Both the position numbers and the translations under genes were made by a program. The notes under the pieces were generated by a model that saw only the letters and a program-made list of their open reading frames with translations, did no database searches and had not been told where the DNA came from. A DNA stretch of 13,204 nucleotides, taken from Galbitalea sp036491035 (GTDB taxonomy: Bacteria > Actinomycetota > Actinomycetes > Actinomycetales > Microbacteriaceae). The stretch covers positions 1 through 13,204 of the forward strand of contig DASXCU010000143.1 in NCBI GenBank assembly GCA_036491035.1, read 5' to 3'. Below, in pieces: positions 1 to 5,682 of this stretch (the first letter of the stretch is position 1; every line of letters starts with the position of its first letter).

Positions 1-437
1 GTAACTACCCTCGGGATGGCGGCGGCCGGCACGTGCTGCGCGGTCGCCGCGGCGGTGACCTGAGCCTGCAGCTGGGGCGCGAGCTGGCCCAGGAGCTGCG
101 CGATCGTTGGGTTCGCGGCCGTCGCGGTCAGCAGTTCGGGATTCGCTCCCACGACGATCGCGTCGTAGTCCTTGCGCTCCTCGATCAGCCGCACCGCGGC
201 GGCCCGATCCCCGATCGTGGTGAAGGCGAACGTGCCGGGGGCGGCCTTCTTCAGGGCCGCCTCAACGTGCGTAGCCTGCGCGCTCGGGCCGGCGACCGCC
301 AGAGGAACGTTGTGTACCGTGGCCGTGACCGATGGCCAAAGGAACGCCATCACGAGAACCGTGACAATGACGGACAGCCCGACGGCAATACCTGCGCTGC
401 GGATCCAGGGCGTGTGCGGAGTGGGAATGTTGGTCAT
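1..437 (-). CDS. ABC-2/YhgE-like membrane protein, N-terminal part (3' end outside window)
   Basis: The minus-strand frame is open from an ATG at 435-437 to the window edge (145 codons visible, no stop). The product starts with a short polar segment, then one clear membrane helix at about residues 14-35 (AVGLSVIVTVLVMAFLWPSV), then a predicted extracytoplasmic domain containing a VAGP..A...V..AL segment. This layout, a TM helix followed by a soluble domain that begins with an LAVAGP-type strand, is what I associate with actinobacterial YhgE/Pip and ABC-2 permease-like proteins; more TM helices would be expected beyond the window. It diverges from a TetR gene, and one operator lies just upstream of its start, so TetR-controlled expression is likely. 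Its role could be export of a toxic compound, which is inferred from the regulator and not seen. A purine-rich GAGAGA stretch lies a few bases before the ATG. Confidence 0.7.
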   Translation of the reverse strand, partial: MTNIPTPHTPWIRSAGIAVGLSVIVTVLVMAFLWPSVTATVHNVPLAVAGPSAQATHVEAALKKAAPGTFAFTTIGDRAAAVRLIEERKDYDAIVVGANPELLTATAANPTIAQLLGQLAPQLQAQVTAAATAQHVPAAAIPRVV

Positions 438-460
438 GAGTTCTCTCGAGAGTTTTCTAA

Positions 461-474
461 AACGAATGTTCGTT
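461..474. promoter_or_regulatory. TetR-type operator 1 (perfect palindrome arms)
   Basis: AACGAATGTTCGTT has 6-bp arms AACGAA/TTCGTT around a TG centre. It lies 23 bp upstream of the membrane-protein start and just downstream of a TAGAAT -10-like hexamer on the minus strand (484-479), near the expected transcription start, a position suited to repression. TetR-family sites are usually such short palindromes. Confidence 0.75.
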
Positions 475-503
475 CTGTATTCTAGACACAGTTCAATCCC
501 AAT

Positions 504-517
504 AGCGAACATCCGTT
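504..517. promoter_or_regulatory. TetR-type operator 2 (imperfect palindrome)
   Basis: Read on the minus strand it is AACGGATGTTCGCT, matching operator 1 at 12 of 14 positions. Its centre is 43 bp from that of operator 1, about four helical turns. It lies immediately upstream of the -10 hexamer of the regulator gene, so it should serve autoregulation. Confidence 0.65.
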
Positions 518-522
518 CTGTT

Positions 523-534
523 TAGGCTGGTCCC
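523..534 (+). promoter_or_regulatory. -10 hexamer of tetR-like gene, likely leaderless start
   Basis: TAGGCT (523-528) is followed by only six bases before the ATG at 535, and no Shine-Dalgarno sequence is present. In actinobacteria a TANNNT box about 7 bases before the start codon is typical of leaderless transcripts beginning at the A of ATG. No good -35 is visible; operator 2 sits where it would be. Confidence 0.6.
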
Positions 535-1128
535 ATGCCCAAGGTGTCAGAGCAGCATCGCCTCGATCGTCGCGACGAGATCGTGAGTGCCGCGCTGCGG
601 TGCTTCGTGCGCAAAGGATTCCAGTCGACGTCCATGGCTGAGATCATCTCCGAGTCGGGCCTCTCGGCCGGCGCCATCTACGGCTACTTCGCGAGCAAGT
701 CCGAGATCGTGCTGGCAGCGGCGACGAAGATCGTCGGCGGGCGCATCGTCGACCTCGAGGAGTTGGGCCGCCGGGATCCGATGCCCGACCCCACGACCAT
801 GATCCGCGGCCTACTGCAGGGCCTGCTCGAATCCATCGGCTCCCCCGGCGCGCTCGTGCAGGTGTGGGGCGAGGCCGCCACGGACCACGAGTTGCTTGCG
901 CTGTGCACGGCCATCTTCGACCGGCTTCGGGATGCGATCACGGTCTACCTTGTGCGCTGGCAGAAATCCGAGCACGGGCTGTCGGAGAAGGATGCCCTCG
1001 AACTCGCCGCCGTGCAGGCTCCCCTCTTCCTCAGTGCGATCCAGGGTTTTGCCGTGCAGGACACTCTGTTCACCAACTTCAACCGCGACGACTACCTGAC
1101 GAAGTCGCTGGCCCAACTCCCCCGCTGA
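535..1128 (+). CDS. TetR/AcrR family transcriptional regulator
   Basis: A 197-aa protein of typical TetR size. The N-terminal helix-turn-helix covers about residues 15-60, with TSMAEIISESGLSAGAIYGY and then FASKSEIV, which is the family signature (recognition helix around SAGAIYGYF). The remaining helices (about 75-197) form the ligand-binding/dimerisation domain, whose ligand cannot be read from sequence. It diverges from the membrane-protein gene at 437, and two related palindromes lie between them, so it most likely represses both itself and that gene and is released by a small molecule. The start is set by the TAGGCT box six bases upstream (leaderless); there is no ribosome-binding site. 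It ends one base before the end of the convergent gene at 1130. Confidence 0.93.
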   Translation: MPKVSEQHRLDRRDEIVSAALRCFVRKGFQSTSMAEIISESGLSAGAIYGYFASKSEIVLAAATKIVGGRIVDLEELGRRDPMPDPTTMIRGLLQGLLESIGSPGALVQVWGEAATDHELLALCTAIFDRLRDAITVYLVRWQKSEHGLSEKDALELAAVQAPLFLSAIQGFAVQDTLFTNFNRDDYLTKSLAQLPR

Positions 1129-1129
1129 G

Positions 1130-1615
1130 TTACGCCCTCTTGGCTAGCGCTGCCTCGAGTGCGGCGACTTTGTCCAGGAGCGCGGACGTCGCGGCATCCT
1201 GAGCGGCGAGATGCGCCTGGATCTGCTTCGACTCCTCGAGGATCGCGCCGGCGTCCTTGTAGGTCGCGGCCGCGCGGGCGTCGGATGCGGTCGCTTGCAC
1301 GTTCTGGCCCACGATGATGACCGGAAGGAGGAACAGCTGGAGAAAGTACCCGGAAACTGCACCAACGAGGAGGACCAAACCGGTGTTGCCCGTCAGCGCT
1401 GCAGTGACGCCCATGATCCCGATAACAGCGAAGATGTAGGCGCACCACATTGTGCCGACGGATGCGGTTATCGCGAGGCCGAGCCTGGCGTTGAACTTCT
1501 TGACCGGTGACTGCGCCGCGATCTTTCTGACCGTCTTGCGCACACTCGGCGGACCCTCGACCTCACGCTCGGCGACGCGGGGGTGCTGGACATACTTGAA
1601 GGCGGGCGCGGCCAT
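1130..1615 (-). CDS. Two-TM membrane protein with C-terminal coiled coil
   Basis: A 161-aa protein starting at the ATG 1613-1615, with a weak AAAAGAG ribosome-binding site; a longer start would run through the dispersed repeat upstream and is not believed. Residues 1-45 are polar and basic. Two hydrophobic helices follow at about 50-73 (ASVGTMWCAYIFAVIGIMGV) and 78-101 (ending in LFLLPVIIVGQN). The rest, about 102-161, is a helical Ala-rich segment (ILEESKQIQAHLAAQDAATS, then LLDKVAALEAALAKRA) that looks like a coiled coil. The plan, two helices, then VGQN, then a charged helix, resembles DUF1003 and low-affinity iron permease-like proteins, but I cannot assign either family. It is the last gene of a minus-strand series (2334, 1943, 1615) and ends 1 bp from the tetR-like gene. 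Confidence 0.8.
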   Translation of the reverse strand: MAAPAFKYVQHPRVAEREVEGPPSVRKTVRKIAAQSPVKKFNARLGLAITASVGTMWCAYIFAVIGIMGVTAALTGNTGLVLLVGAVSGYFLQLFLLPVIIVGQNVQATASDARAAATYKDAGAILEESKQIQAHLAAQDAATSALLDKVAALEAALAKRA

Positions 1616-1632
1616 GGAGTGCTCTTTTCGCT

Positions 1633-1673
1633 GGTTGAGTAGCGCGCTGCGCAGCAACACGCGTATCGAAACC
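1633..1673 (-). repeat. 41-bp dispersed intergenic repeat, copy 1
   Basis: The 41 bp here and the reverse complement of 12680-12720 agree at 39 of 41 positions. The core contains GCTGCGCAGC, a 10-bp palindrome. It lies between two minus-strand genes, 17 bp upstream of the start at 1615, so it would be in a leader or intercistronic RNA. Elements ending in GTATCGAAACC with GGTTGAGTAG at the other side are common between genes in Microbacteriaceae as I recall. Confidence 0.8.
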
Positions 1674-1703
1674 CTAAGCGTCAGAGTTGCAAAAACTACA
1701 GAA

Positions 1704-1943
1704 CTACAGCTGCTCCGGTGCCTGCTCGTAGCGGAAGACCTCGTCGGCGCCCTCGTCGAGCTCCCACGTGACATCCTTCGTGTCGTCGTCTTCGGCGCCG
1801 GGCGTCGCACGAACGAAGCTCTTGCGCGGAAGGCCCTCGACGAATTCGAGTTCGACGGTCTCGGTTGTTCCGTCCGGGGAGACGAGCTCCGCCGTGTACG
1901 TGTCGGTGTTGTCGAGGGAGCCGGTCTCGTTCGTGTCTGTCAT
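1704..1943 (-). CDS. Small acidic protein of unknown function (79 aa)
   Basis: A 79-aa soluble protein with 22 Asp/Glu and 5 Lys/Arg and no membrane helix. The middle part alternates charged and hydrophobic residues (TETVELEFVEGLPRKSFVR), suggesting a small beta structure; the C-terminal part has an EDDD stretch and DVTWELDEGADEVFRYEQ. The start ATG 1941-1943 is 10 bp after the stop of the preceding minus-strand gene (1954). No Shine-Dalgarno sequence is seen, but TAGCGT (1956-1951) lies seven bases upstream, so it may have its own leaderless transcript or be read through from the upstream gene. I do not recognise the family. Codon use is normal for the window, which supports a real gene. Confidence 0.75.
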   Translation of the reverse strand: MTDTNETGSLDNTDTYTAELVSPDGTTETVELEFVEGLPRKSFVRATPGAEDDDTKDVTWELDEGADEVFRYEQAPEQL

Positions 1944-1950
1944 ACCAGCG

Positions 1951-1956
1951 ACGCTA
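1951..1956 (-). promoter_or_regulatory. Possible -10 hexamer formed partly by an upstream stop codon
   Basis: On the minus strand TAGCGT is followed by seven bases and then the ATG of the 79-aa gene. Its first three bases are the TAG stop of the preceding gene (1954-1956). The same arrangement recurs at 12052. No -35 was identified. Confidence 0.4.
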
Positions 1957-2334
1957 GCGCGTCTGACCCATGTGCAGCACCACTCGAAATTTGCCCGCCT
2001 TTTTGATAATCGACGCCGGGATGCGGTTGTCGCCGCGGCCTTCGATTCTCGCGAGCGCCTCGATCACGACCGGTTCGAGACCGCGCGGCACGTAGCCGAC
2101 GACACCGGACATCCGGCGGCCAGTGAAGAACCGCACCGGCATCGGCGCATCCACCCGCTCCTCTTCGATCGTGCGGGCGTTGATGAACGTCTGCAGGCTC
2201 TCCTCGGACGCGAGCTCGCCCAACTCCTCCTGGTACGGATCGCTGTCGGCGAGACGGATGGAGACGCGACCATTCGCGGGCACCAGGTTGTACTTGTAGT
2301 CGCCCAGCTTGCCGCTGCCCGAGTCGGATGCCAT
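1954..2334 (-). CDS. Conserved-looking cytoplasmic protein of unknown function (126 aa)
   Basis: A 126-aa protein; the start ATG 2332-2334 is chosen because it leads directly into ordered sequence, with a weak GAAAG purine stretch upstream. Longer starts run antisense through the HdeD gene. It begins with a Gly/Ser-rich tail, then a segment NGRVSIRLADSDPYQEELGE (about 21-40), a helical region, then VRFFTGRRMSGVVGYVPRGL (about 67-86) and a basic C-terminal strand (IPASIIKKAGKFRVVLHMG). The VVGYVPR element followed by a helix and strands is loosely like HIRAN-type or similar small beta domains, but this is a weak resemblance. It diverges from the HdeD-family gene with a 52-bp gap and precedes the 79-aa acidic gene by 10 bp, probably as an operon. 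Confidence 0.75.
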   Translation of the reverse strand: MASDSGSGKLGDYKYNLVPANGRVSIRLADSDPYQEELGELASEESLQTFINARTIEEERVDAPMPVRFFTGRRMSGVVGYVPRGLEPVVIEALARIEGRGDNRIPASIIKKAGKFRVVLHMGQTR

Positions 2335-2386
2335 TTCGCCTGGTCTTTCACTAGGTTGGGAAGAACAATCGTATCGAGGAGCTGTC

Positions 2387-2989
2387 ATGACAACACCCAG
2401 CACCGAGCATCCCGTTTCCCCCAACACGATCAGCGTCCTTGCGCTGCACCGGGGCCAGCTGATCGCCGTGTCCGTGATCGGCATCATTCTCGGACTGATC
2501 GGCCTGTTCCTACCGACGTTCGCGCTTCTATTCGTGGCAATCGTGTTCGGGATCTTCCTGGTCGCGTCCGGTATTTTCCGGTTCAACGCCGCGCTTCTGA
2601 CCCACAGCCTTCCTGCGGGCATCCGCTGGCTGAGCGCTCTGCTGGGACTGCTCATCGTCGTGGCGGGAGTGATCTGCCTCTCGGACCCGTTCGGCACACT
2701 CATCGTGCTGGCATACCTGATCGGTATCGGCTGGATCGCCGGCGGTATCTCCGACATCATGGCCGCGATTCAGGGCAGCGTTCGTCCTCGCTGGTTTGGC
2801 GGGGTCGCCGGTGCGATCTCGATCATCGCCGGAATCGTGATGTTCGTTCTGCCCGCGACCGGCATCACGACCTTCATCCTGATCGCGTCGATCCTGCTGC
2901 TGGTCGTCAGCGTCACGGCGCTGCTCAACATGCCCCGTACGGCAAAGGCCAAGGAAGAAGTGACGCCCATCATCACCAAGGTGGAGTAG
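2387..2989 (+). CDS. HdeD family (DUF308) acid-resistance-like membrane protein
   Basis: A 200-aa integral membrane protein with six hydrophobic helices in three pairs (about 23-45, 47-68, 82-101, 106-128, 138-158, 161-182), the length and layout of HdeD/DUF308 proteins. Repeated motifs typical of the family are visible: IGIILGLIGLFLPT, IFLVASGIFRF, LIVVAGVICL and YLIGIGWIAGGISDI, and a third GAISIIAGIVMFVLP. The start ATG 2387 has a strong AGGAG at 2377-2381, five bases upstream; the in-frame region before it overlaps the divergent gene and is not coding. HdeD is linked to acid resistance in enterobacteria; in actinobacteria the role is unknown and should not be carried over. It converges on the gene ending at 3007 with a 17-bp gap. 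Confidence 0.9.
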   Translation: MTTPSTEHPVSPNTISVLALHRGQLIAVSVIGIILGLIGLFLPTFALLFVAIVFGIFLVASGIFRFNAALLTHSLPAGIRWLSALLGLLIVVAGVICLSDPFGTLIVLAYLIGIGWIAGGISDIMAAIQGSVRPRWFGGVAGAISIIAGIVMFVLPATGITTFILIASILLLVVSVTALLNMPRTAKAKEEVTPIITKVE

Positions 2990-3006
2990 GCGCCGGTCGC
3001 TCCCGG

Positions 3007-3429
3007 TTAGGCGTGCTTCACGCCGTGCGAGCGGGCCGCGCTCCGCGACGCGTTACGTTGCGCGTGACGCGCCTTGCGCTTCTCGATCGATGCCTCATCG
3101 AGCGCCTTGCTGCTCGGATTCAGGAACAACGCGAGCATCCGTACCCCGAACCCGAGAACGGCCGCTGGAATCGAGAACCACCAGATCAGTCCGATAGACC
3201 CGGCCATGGCCGGAGCATCGCCCGAGTAGAGCGTGTTCTGCCAGGCGACCGAGTACAGGCCGATGATGATGATCGTCAGCGCGGCCGACATGATCAGACG
3301 TGTCGGACCACGGCCGCGGAACAACATGACCGCGCCATCCGCGACGAACGATACGACGATCGGTAGAAGAATGCCGGCGAGCAGGAACCCGCCCAGATAG
3401 CCCCCCGGCGACGTCAACGAATCAACCAT
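3007..3429 (-). CDS. Three-TM membrane protein of unknown function (140 aa)
   Basis: A 140-aa protein starting at the ATG 3427-3429, preceded by a good GGGGGAG ribosome-binding site eight bases upstream. Hydrophobic helices lie at about 12-36 (FLLAGILLPIVVSFVADGAV), 45-65 (LIMSAALTIIIIGLYSVAW) and 79-103 (GLIWWFSIPAAVLGFGVRML). The C-terminal 35 residues are strongly basic (EKRKARHAQRNASRSAARSH), which by the positive-inside rule places them in the cytoplasm and could bind nucleic acid or acidic lipids. I do not recognise the family. It stands alone on its strand, with about 195 bp of non-coding DNA upstream. Confidence 0.8.
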   Translation of the reverse strand: MVDSLTSPGGYLGGFLLAGILLPIVVSFVADGAVMLFRGRGPTRLIMSAALTIIIIGLYSVAWQNTLYSGDAPAMAGSIGLIWWFSIPAAVLGFGVRMLALFLNPSSKALDEASIEKRKARHAQRNASRSAARSHGVKHA

Positions 3430-3498
3430 GGCTTTATCTCCCCCAGATAGATGCCTTGTGTGGTGAAACCCTACGGCGGGGGCAGAACGCCGCGCGCG

Positions 3499-3512
3499 CC
3501 CCCTAACGGGGG
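3499..3512. repeat. CCCCC/GGGGG inverted repeat in the 3430-3624 spacer
   Basis: CCCCC-TAAC-GGGGG is a five-pair hairpin. It is followed on the plus strand by TATTT and on the minus strand by GC-rich sequence, so it is not a clear terminator for the minus-strand gene ending at 3625. A second five-pair element, GCCCG/CGGGC around a seven-base loop, lies at about 3553-3569. No gene was found in the 3430-3624 spacer. Confidence 0.35.
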
Positions 3513-3624
3513 TATTTCGGCACGGTTCGGATGCGCGCCGGACAACGACGAGCGGCCCGCTGTCAACGGGCTCCCCAACCACACACGGCAGCACCTCTCG
3601 GTCGCTGCTGCACTACTTATTGGA

Positions 3625-3882
3625 CTACGGCGCTGGCTTCACTTGCGAGGTATCGACTACGTGCACAGTGCTGGCACTGCTCACGTTCATCCCGATTACC
3701 CCGGCAACAAGGAACGCTGCGGCGGCTCCAACCACGACTCCAGCCGTGATCGATCCCACCCATTGCAGTGCTTTTGTTGCTGTGTTGCGTGACATCCATG
3801 TCGTGTTCTCTTCGCCTAACGCGTCCTCGGGGACAGAAATGTTGCCCTGTCCCACTGCGCGCGGCTGCCGTAAGGCCGCCAT
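3625..3882 (-). CDS. Single-TM small membrane protein (85 aa)
   Basis: An 85-aa protein with a Thr/Ala-rich middle, one membrane helix at about residues 42-66 (VGSITAGVVVGAAAAFLVAG, then VIGM) and a short polar tail ending in SQVKPAP. The start at 3882 is supported by AGGGGGAA about eight bases upstream. An internal ATG at 3795 would give a 56-aa protein beginning MSRNTATK directly before the helix; that form resembles the short one-helix DUF2613 type proteins of actinobacteria, but the upstream ribosome-binding site of this internal start is weak. An AAAGATTTAG-type near-palindrome lies just before the ribosome-binding site. The function is unknown. It lies at the end of a minus-strand series that starts with the exonuclease gene at 5513. 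Confidence 0.6.
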   Translation of the reverse strand: MAALRQPRAVGQGNISVPEDALGEENTTWMSRNTATKALQWVGSITAGVVVGAAAAFLVAGVIGMNVSSASTVHVVDTSQVKPAP

Positions 3883-3919
3883 ACTAATTCCCCCTAAAGA
3901 TTTAGTCGCACTGCCATGT

Positions 3920-4030
3920 CTACAGGCTTTTCGGGCGTTGCGATGGCCCCCGTTTGCGGCGGAATGCACGGAGGTGCGACTCGAGCGAGTGCTCGTCAAC
4001 GTCGGGGTTACCGCAGTCCCCGGCTTTCAC
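3920..4030 (-). CDS. Doubtful 36-aa ORF with GTG start
   Basis: Between the basic 74-aa gene and the 85-aa gene, one minus-strand frame is open for 36 codons from a GTG at 4028-4030. The product is polar, with an acidic first half (DCGNPDVDEHSLE) and a basic second half (SHLRAFRRKRGPSQRPKSL). By hand count 27 of 36 third positions are G or C, in keeping with real genes here, and the spacer of 185 bp is otherwise unexplained. There is no ribosome-binding site and no suitable -10 box for a leaderless start. It may be a small gene, the remains of a longer one, or chance. Confidence 0.25.
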   Translation of the reverse strand: MKAGDCGNPDVDEHSLESHLRAFRRKRGPSQRPKSL

Positions 4031-4067
4031 GTCGAATAGCGGTCGACTTCAACCGGAGCGGGGCGGC

Positions 4068-4292
4068 CTACATGCCGAGGAAGGTCGGAAATTTGCCGCG
4101 AGAGGTTTGGCGCGCCACTCGTGCCACCGGCGAGTAAAGACCGAGATTGCGCTTGATCTTCTGACGAATCCTGCTCGGACGCGTGTAGCCCTCAAACTGC
4201 GAGATGCCAACACTGCGTCGGATGCGACGCTTCGCGGATGTGATTCCGAGTACTGTCTTCAAGGAGGGTCGCCGGTAGCGGAATAGTTTCAT
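4068..4292 (-). CDS. Strongly basic small protein (74 aa), unknown function
   Basis: A 74-aa protein with 20 Lys/Arg and a single acidic residue (Glu34), hence a very high pI. There is a loose internal repeat: YRRPS at residues 6-10 and YTRPS at 36-40, each followed by a basic helix-like stretch (AKRRIRRSVG and RIRQKIKRNLG). The conserved-looking opening, FRYRRPSLKTVLGITSAKR, is one I have the impression of having seen in short proteins of other Gram-positives, but I cannot name a family. The start ATG at 4290-4292 is 12 bp after the stop of the exonuclease gene, with GAAAG upstream, so the two are probably co-transcribed and translationally close. Nucleic-acid binding is plausible from charge and context only. 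Local G+C is somewhat lower than the window average (34 of 60 in the line from 4141). Confidence 0.7.
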   Translation of the reverse strand: MKLFRYRRPSLKTVLGITSAKRRIRRSVGISQFEGYTRPSRIRQKIKRNLGLYSPVARVARQTSRGKFPTFLGM

Positions 4293-4304
4293 TACGAAGT
4301 CTTT

Positions 4305-5513
4305 CTACGCCAGCAGGGTCGACTCAAGCCAATTCTCGTCGACAACCGGGATGCCGTAGTCCCTGGCCTTCCGCGCCTTGCCCGAGAGCGAGTCGGGGTC
4401 TGCCGCGGCAACGACGCGTACCTTCTTCGTCACGCACGTCCATGACTGGTACCCGTGAGCCTCGATGATTTCGATCCATTCCTCGCGCGGCCGACGCATA
4501 TCACCCGTTAGCACGACGAGGTCTCCTGGCTGAAGTGTGAACCGGGCCATCGGCGGTTGCGGTGAAAGCTGAATGGCCGCGCGCGGTTGCATGGCCGCGA
4601 CGACGACTGAGTCAGGCAGGCCCAATAGCTTGCCGACTGTTGCGAGGTCCGCCACCTCGTCTGTCGTCAGCGTGCCATCAGCCCAGGCCAGGGCGACCAG
4701 ATCCTCAAAGTATTGGGCGTGGAGACGCTCGCAGGTCTCGCGACTGATGCTGTGCGACTCCGCCAGCTCCACGAGGGAGTTCGCCTCGTGTGCCGAGATT
4801 CGTCGATCGATTAGCGCCTCGTCGAGCAGCGCCAGGTAGTTGACGTGGTCGGCAGGACCCGCGTACTCAGGAAGCTTGATGCTGATGCGCTGCAGGAAAC
4901 TCGCCGGGTCCTGCGGTTGCCGCCCCCGCGGCATCCACTCGACGCCCGTGTCGGGTAGCTGCGGCCAGTCCGCGGCCGCGCTGGCGAGATGGTCGCTCCA
5001 CGCCTTCCACATCGGCCGGTGGGCGATGTAGGCGCCTAGTAGTTGAGCGGTCGCGAACGCGTCGACGGATGCCCGGTGCGCTCCCTCGATCTCGATGTCG
5101 TAGGCCGCACAGCAGTCGGCGAGGGAACGTCCTGCCCCGGGAAGGAAGTCTCGGGCGAGCTGCATCGTGCACAGGCAGCGCTCTCGCAGATCGGCGATAT
5201 AACCGATGCGCTCGAGTTCTTCGTAGAGAAAACGCGAATCGAAACTAGCGTTGTGCGCCACTAGAACCCTCCCAGACAGAAGCTCGATGAGTTTCGGTGC
5301 GATCTGGGCAAAGGTGGGTGCCTCCAAAACTTCGGACGCCTGGATGTGGTGGATCCGCTGGGCCCCGAGATCGCGCTGCGGGTTGACGAGGGTGTCCCAT
5401 TGTCCGGTGATCTCGCCGCTCTCATCGACATGCACGACAGCGAGCTCGATGACTCGATCCTGAGCGGGGAACAGCCCCGTCGTCTCGAAGTCGAGCACCG
5501 CATATCCGGTCAT
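4305..5513 (-). CDS. DEDDh 3'-5' exonuclease (DnaQ-like) with C-terminal BRCT domain
   Basis: A 402-aa protein. Residues 1-165 are a DnaQ/RNase T-type exonuclease: ExoI DFETTG with D8 and E10, ExoII HNASFDSRF with D92, ExoIII HRASVDAFAT with H146 and D151, so the DEDDh set is complete. Residues about 225-310 are helical and acidic (LLDEALIDRRISAHEANSLV, later WADGTLTTDEV), possibly a TerB-like module. Residues about 327-400 form a BRCT domain (GDLVVLTGDMRRPREEW, ending VVDENWLESTL with the conserved Trp395). It probably trims 3' ends of DNA in repair or proofreading, with BRCT giving targeting to DNA or a partner. The start 5511-5513 has AGGA five bases upstream; longer in-frame starts lack one. 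It diverges from the GH15 gene and is followed 12 bp later by the basic 74-aa gene. Confidence 0.9.
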   Translation of the reverse strand: MTGYAVLDFETTGLFPAQDRVIELAVVHVDESGEITGQWDTLVNPQRDLGAQRIHHIQASEVLEAPTFAQIAPKLIELLSGRVLVAHNASFDSRFLYEELERIGYIADLRERCLCTMQLARDFLPGAGRSLADCCAAYDIEIEGAHRASVDAFATAQLLGAYIAHRPMWKAWSDHLASAAADWPQLPDTGVEWMPRGRQPQDPASFLQRISIKLPEYAGPADHVNYLALLDEALIDRRISAHEANSLVELAESHSISRETCERLHAQYFEDLVALAWADGTLTTDEVADLATVGKLLGLPDSVVVAAMQPRAAIQLSPQPPMARFTLQPGDLVVLTGDMRRPREEWIEIIEAHGYQSWTCVTKKVRVVAAADPDSLSGKARKARDYGIPVVDENWLESTLLA

Positions 5514-5604
5514 GAGCGTCCTTTCAACTCGCATGGGTTGCGCCGAAGCTACACCCTCGCGCCGTGATCGCCGCAAAGGGGTCCAACGAGGGTGGAACGA
5601 CCTG

Positions 5605-5633
5605 TTGACCGGTCCACAGGAAAGGCATAGCTT
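5605..5633 (+). promoter_or_regulatory. Sigma70-type promoter of the GH15 gene
   Basis: TTGACC (5605-5610), a 17-bp spacer, and TAGCTT (5628-5633) fit the housekeeping consensus well. The predicted transcription start is near 5640, giving a leader of roughly 43 bases that holds the ribosome-binding site. An imperfect dyad, TGGAACGACC with GGTCCA across about 5593-5616, overlaps the -35 and could be an operator, but the match is poor. Confidence 0.7.
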
Positions 5634-5682
5634 CGAAAGGGAGGCGCCCCCGCGTCTCGACTGGTCTCAATGGGGAGTAACC

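Noticed and set aside
1768..3366. A 532-codon open frame on the plus strand
   Set aside because: It lies antisense to the 126-aa and 79-aa genes, then runs out of frame through the HdeD gene and antisense to the three-TM gene; its product is an Arg/His-rich low-quality sequence typical of high-G+C shadow frames.
3499..3512. CCCCC-TAAC-GGGGG as an intrinsic terminator for the gene ending at 3625
   Set aside because: On that strand the hairpin is followed by GC-rich sequence, not a T-run, and it lies over 110 bp after the stop. It is kept only as an inverted repeat.
3894..3905. CTAAAGATTTAG near-palindrome next to the ribosome-binding site of the 85-aa gene
   Set aside because: Arms of five bases around two; too short and AT-rich to call an operator without further copies.
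3940..4040. Possible tRNA or structured RNA, suggested by GGGGTTACC...CCCC
   Set aside because: No TTCGA-type T-loop, no acceptor pairing and no anticodon arm could be laid out on either strand.
5531..5576. Upstream in-frame starts for the exonuclease (up to 21 extra residues)
   Set aside because: They add a basic, unconserved-looking tail, have no ribosome-binding site, and the MTGYAVLDFETTG start has AGGA at proper distance.
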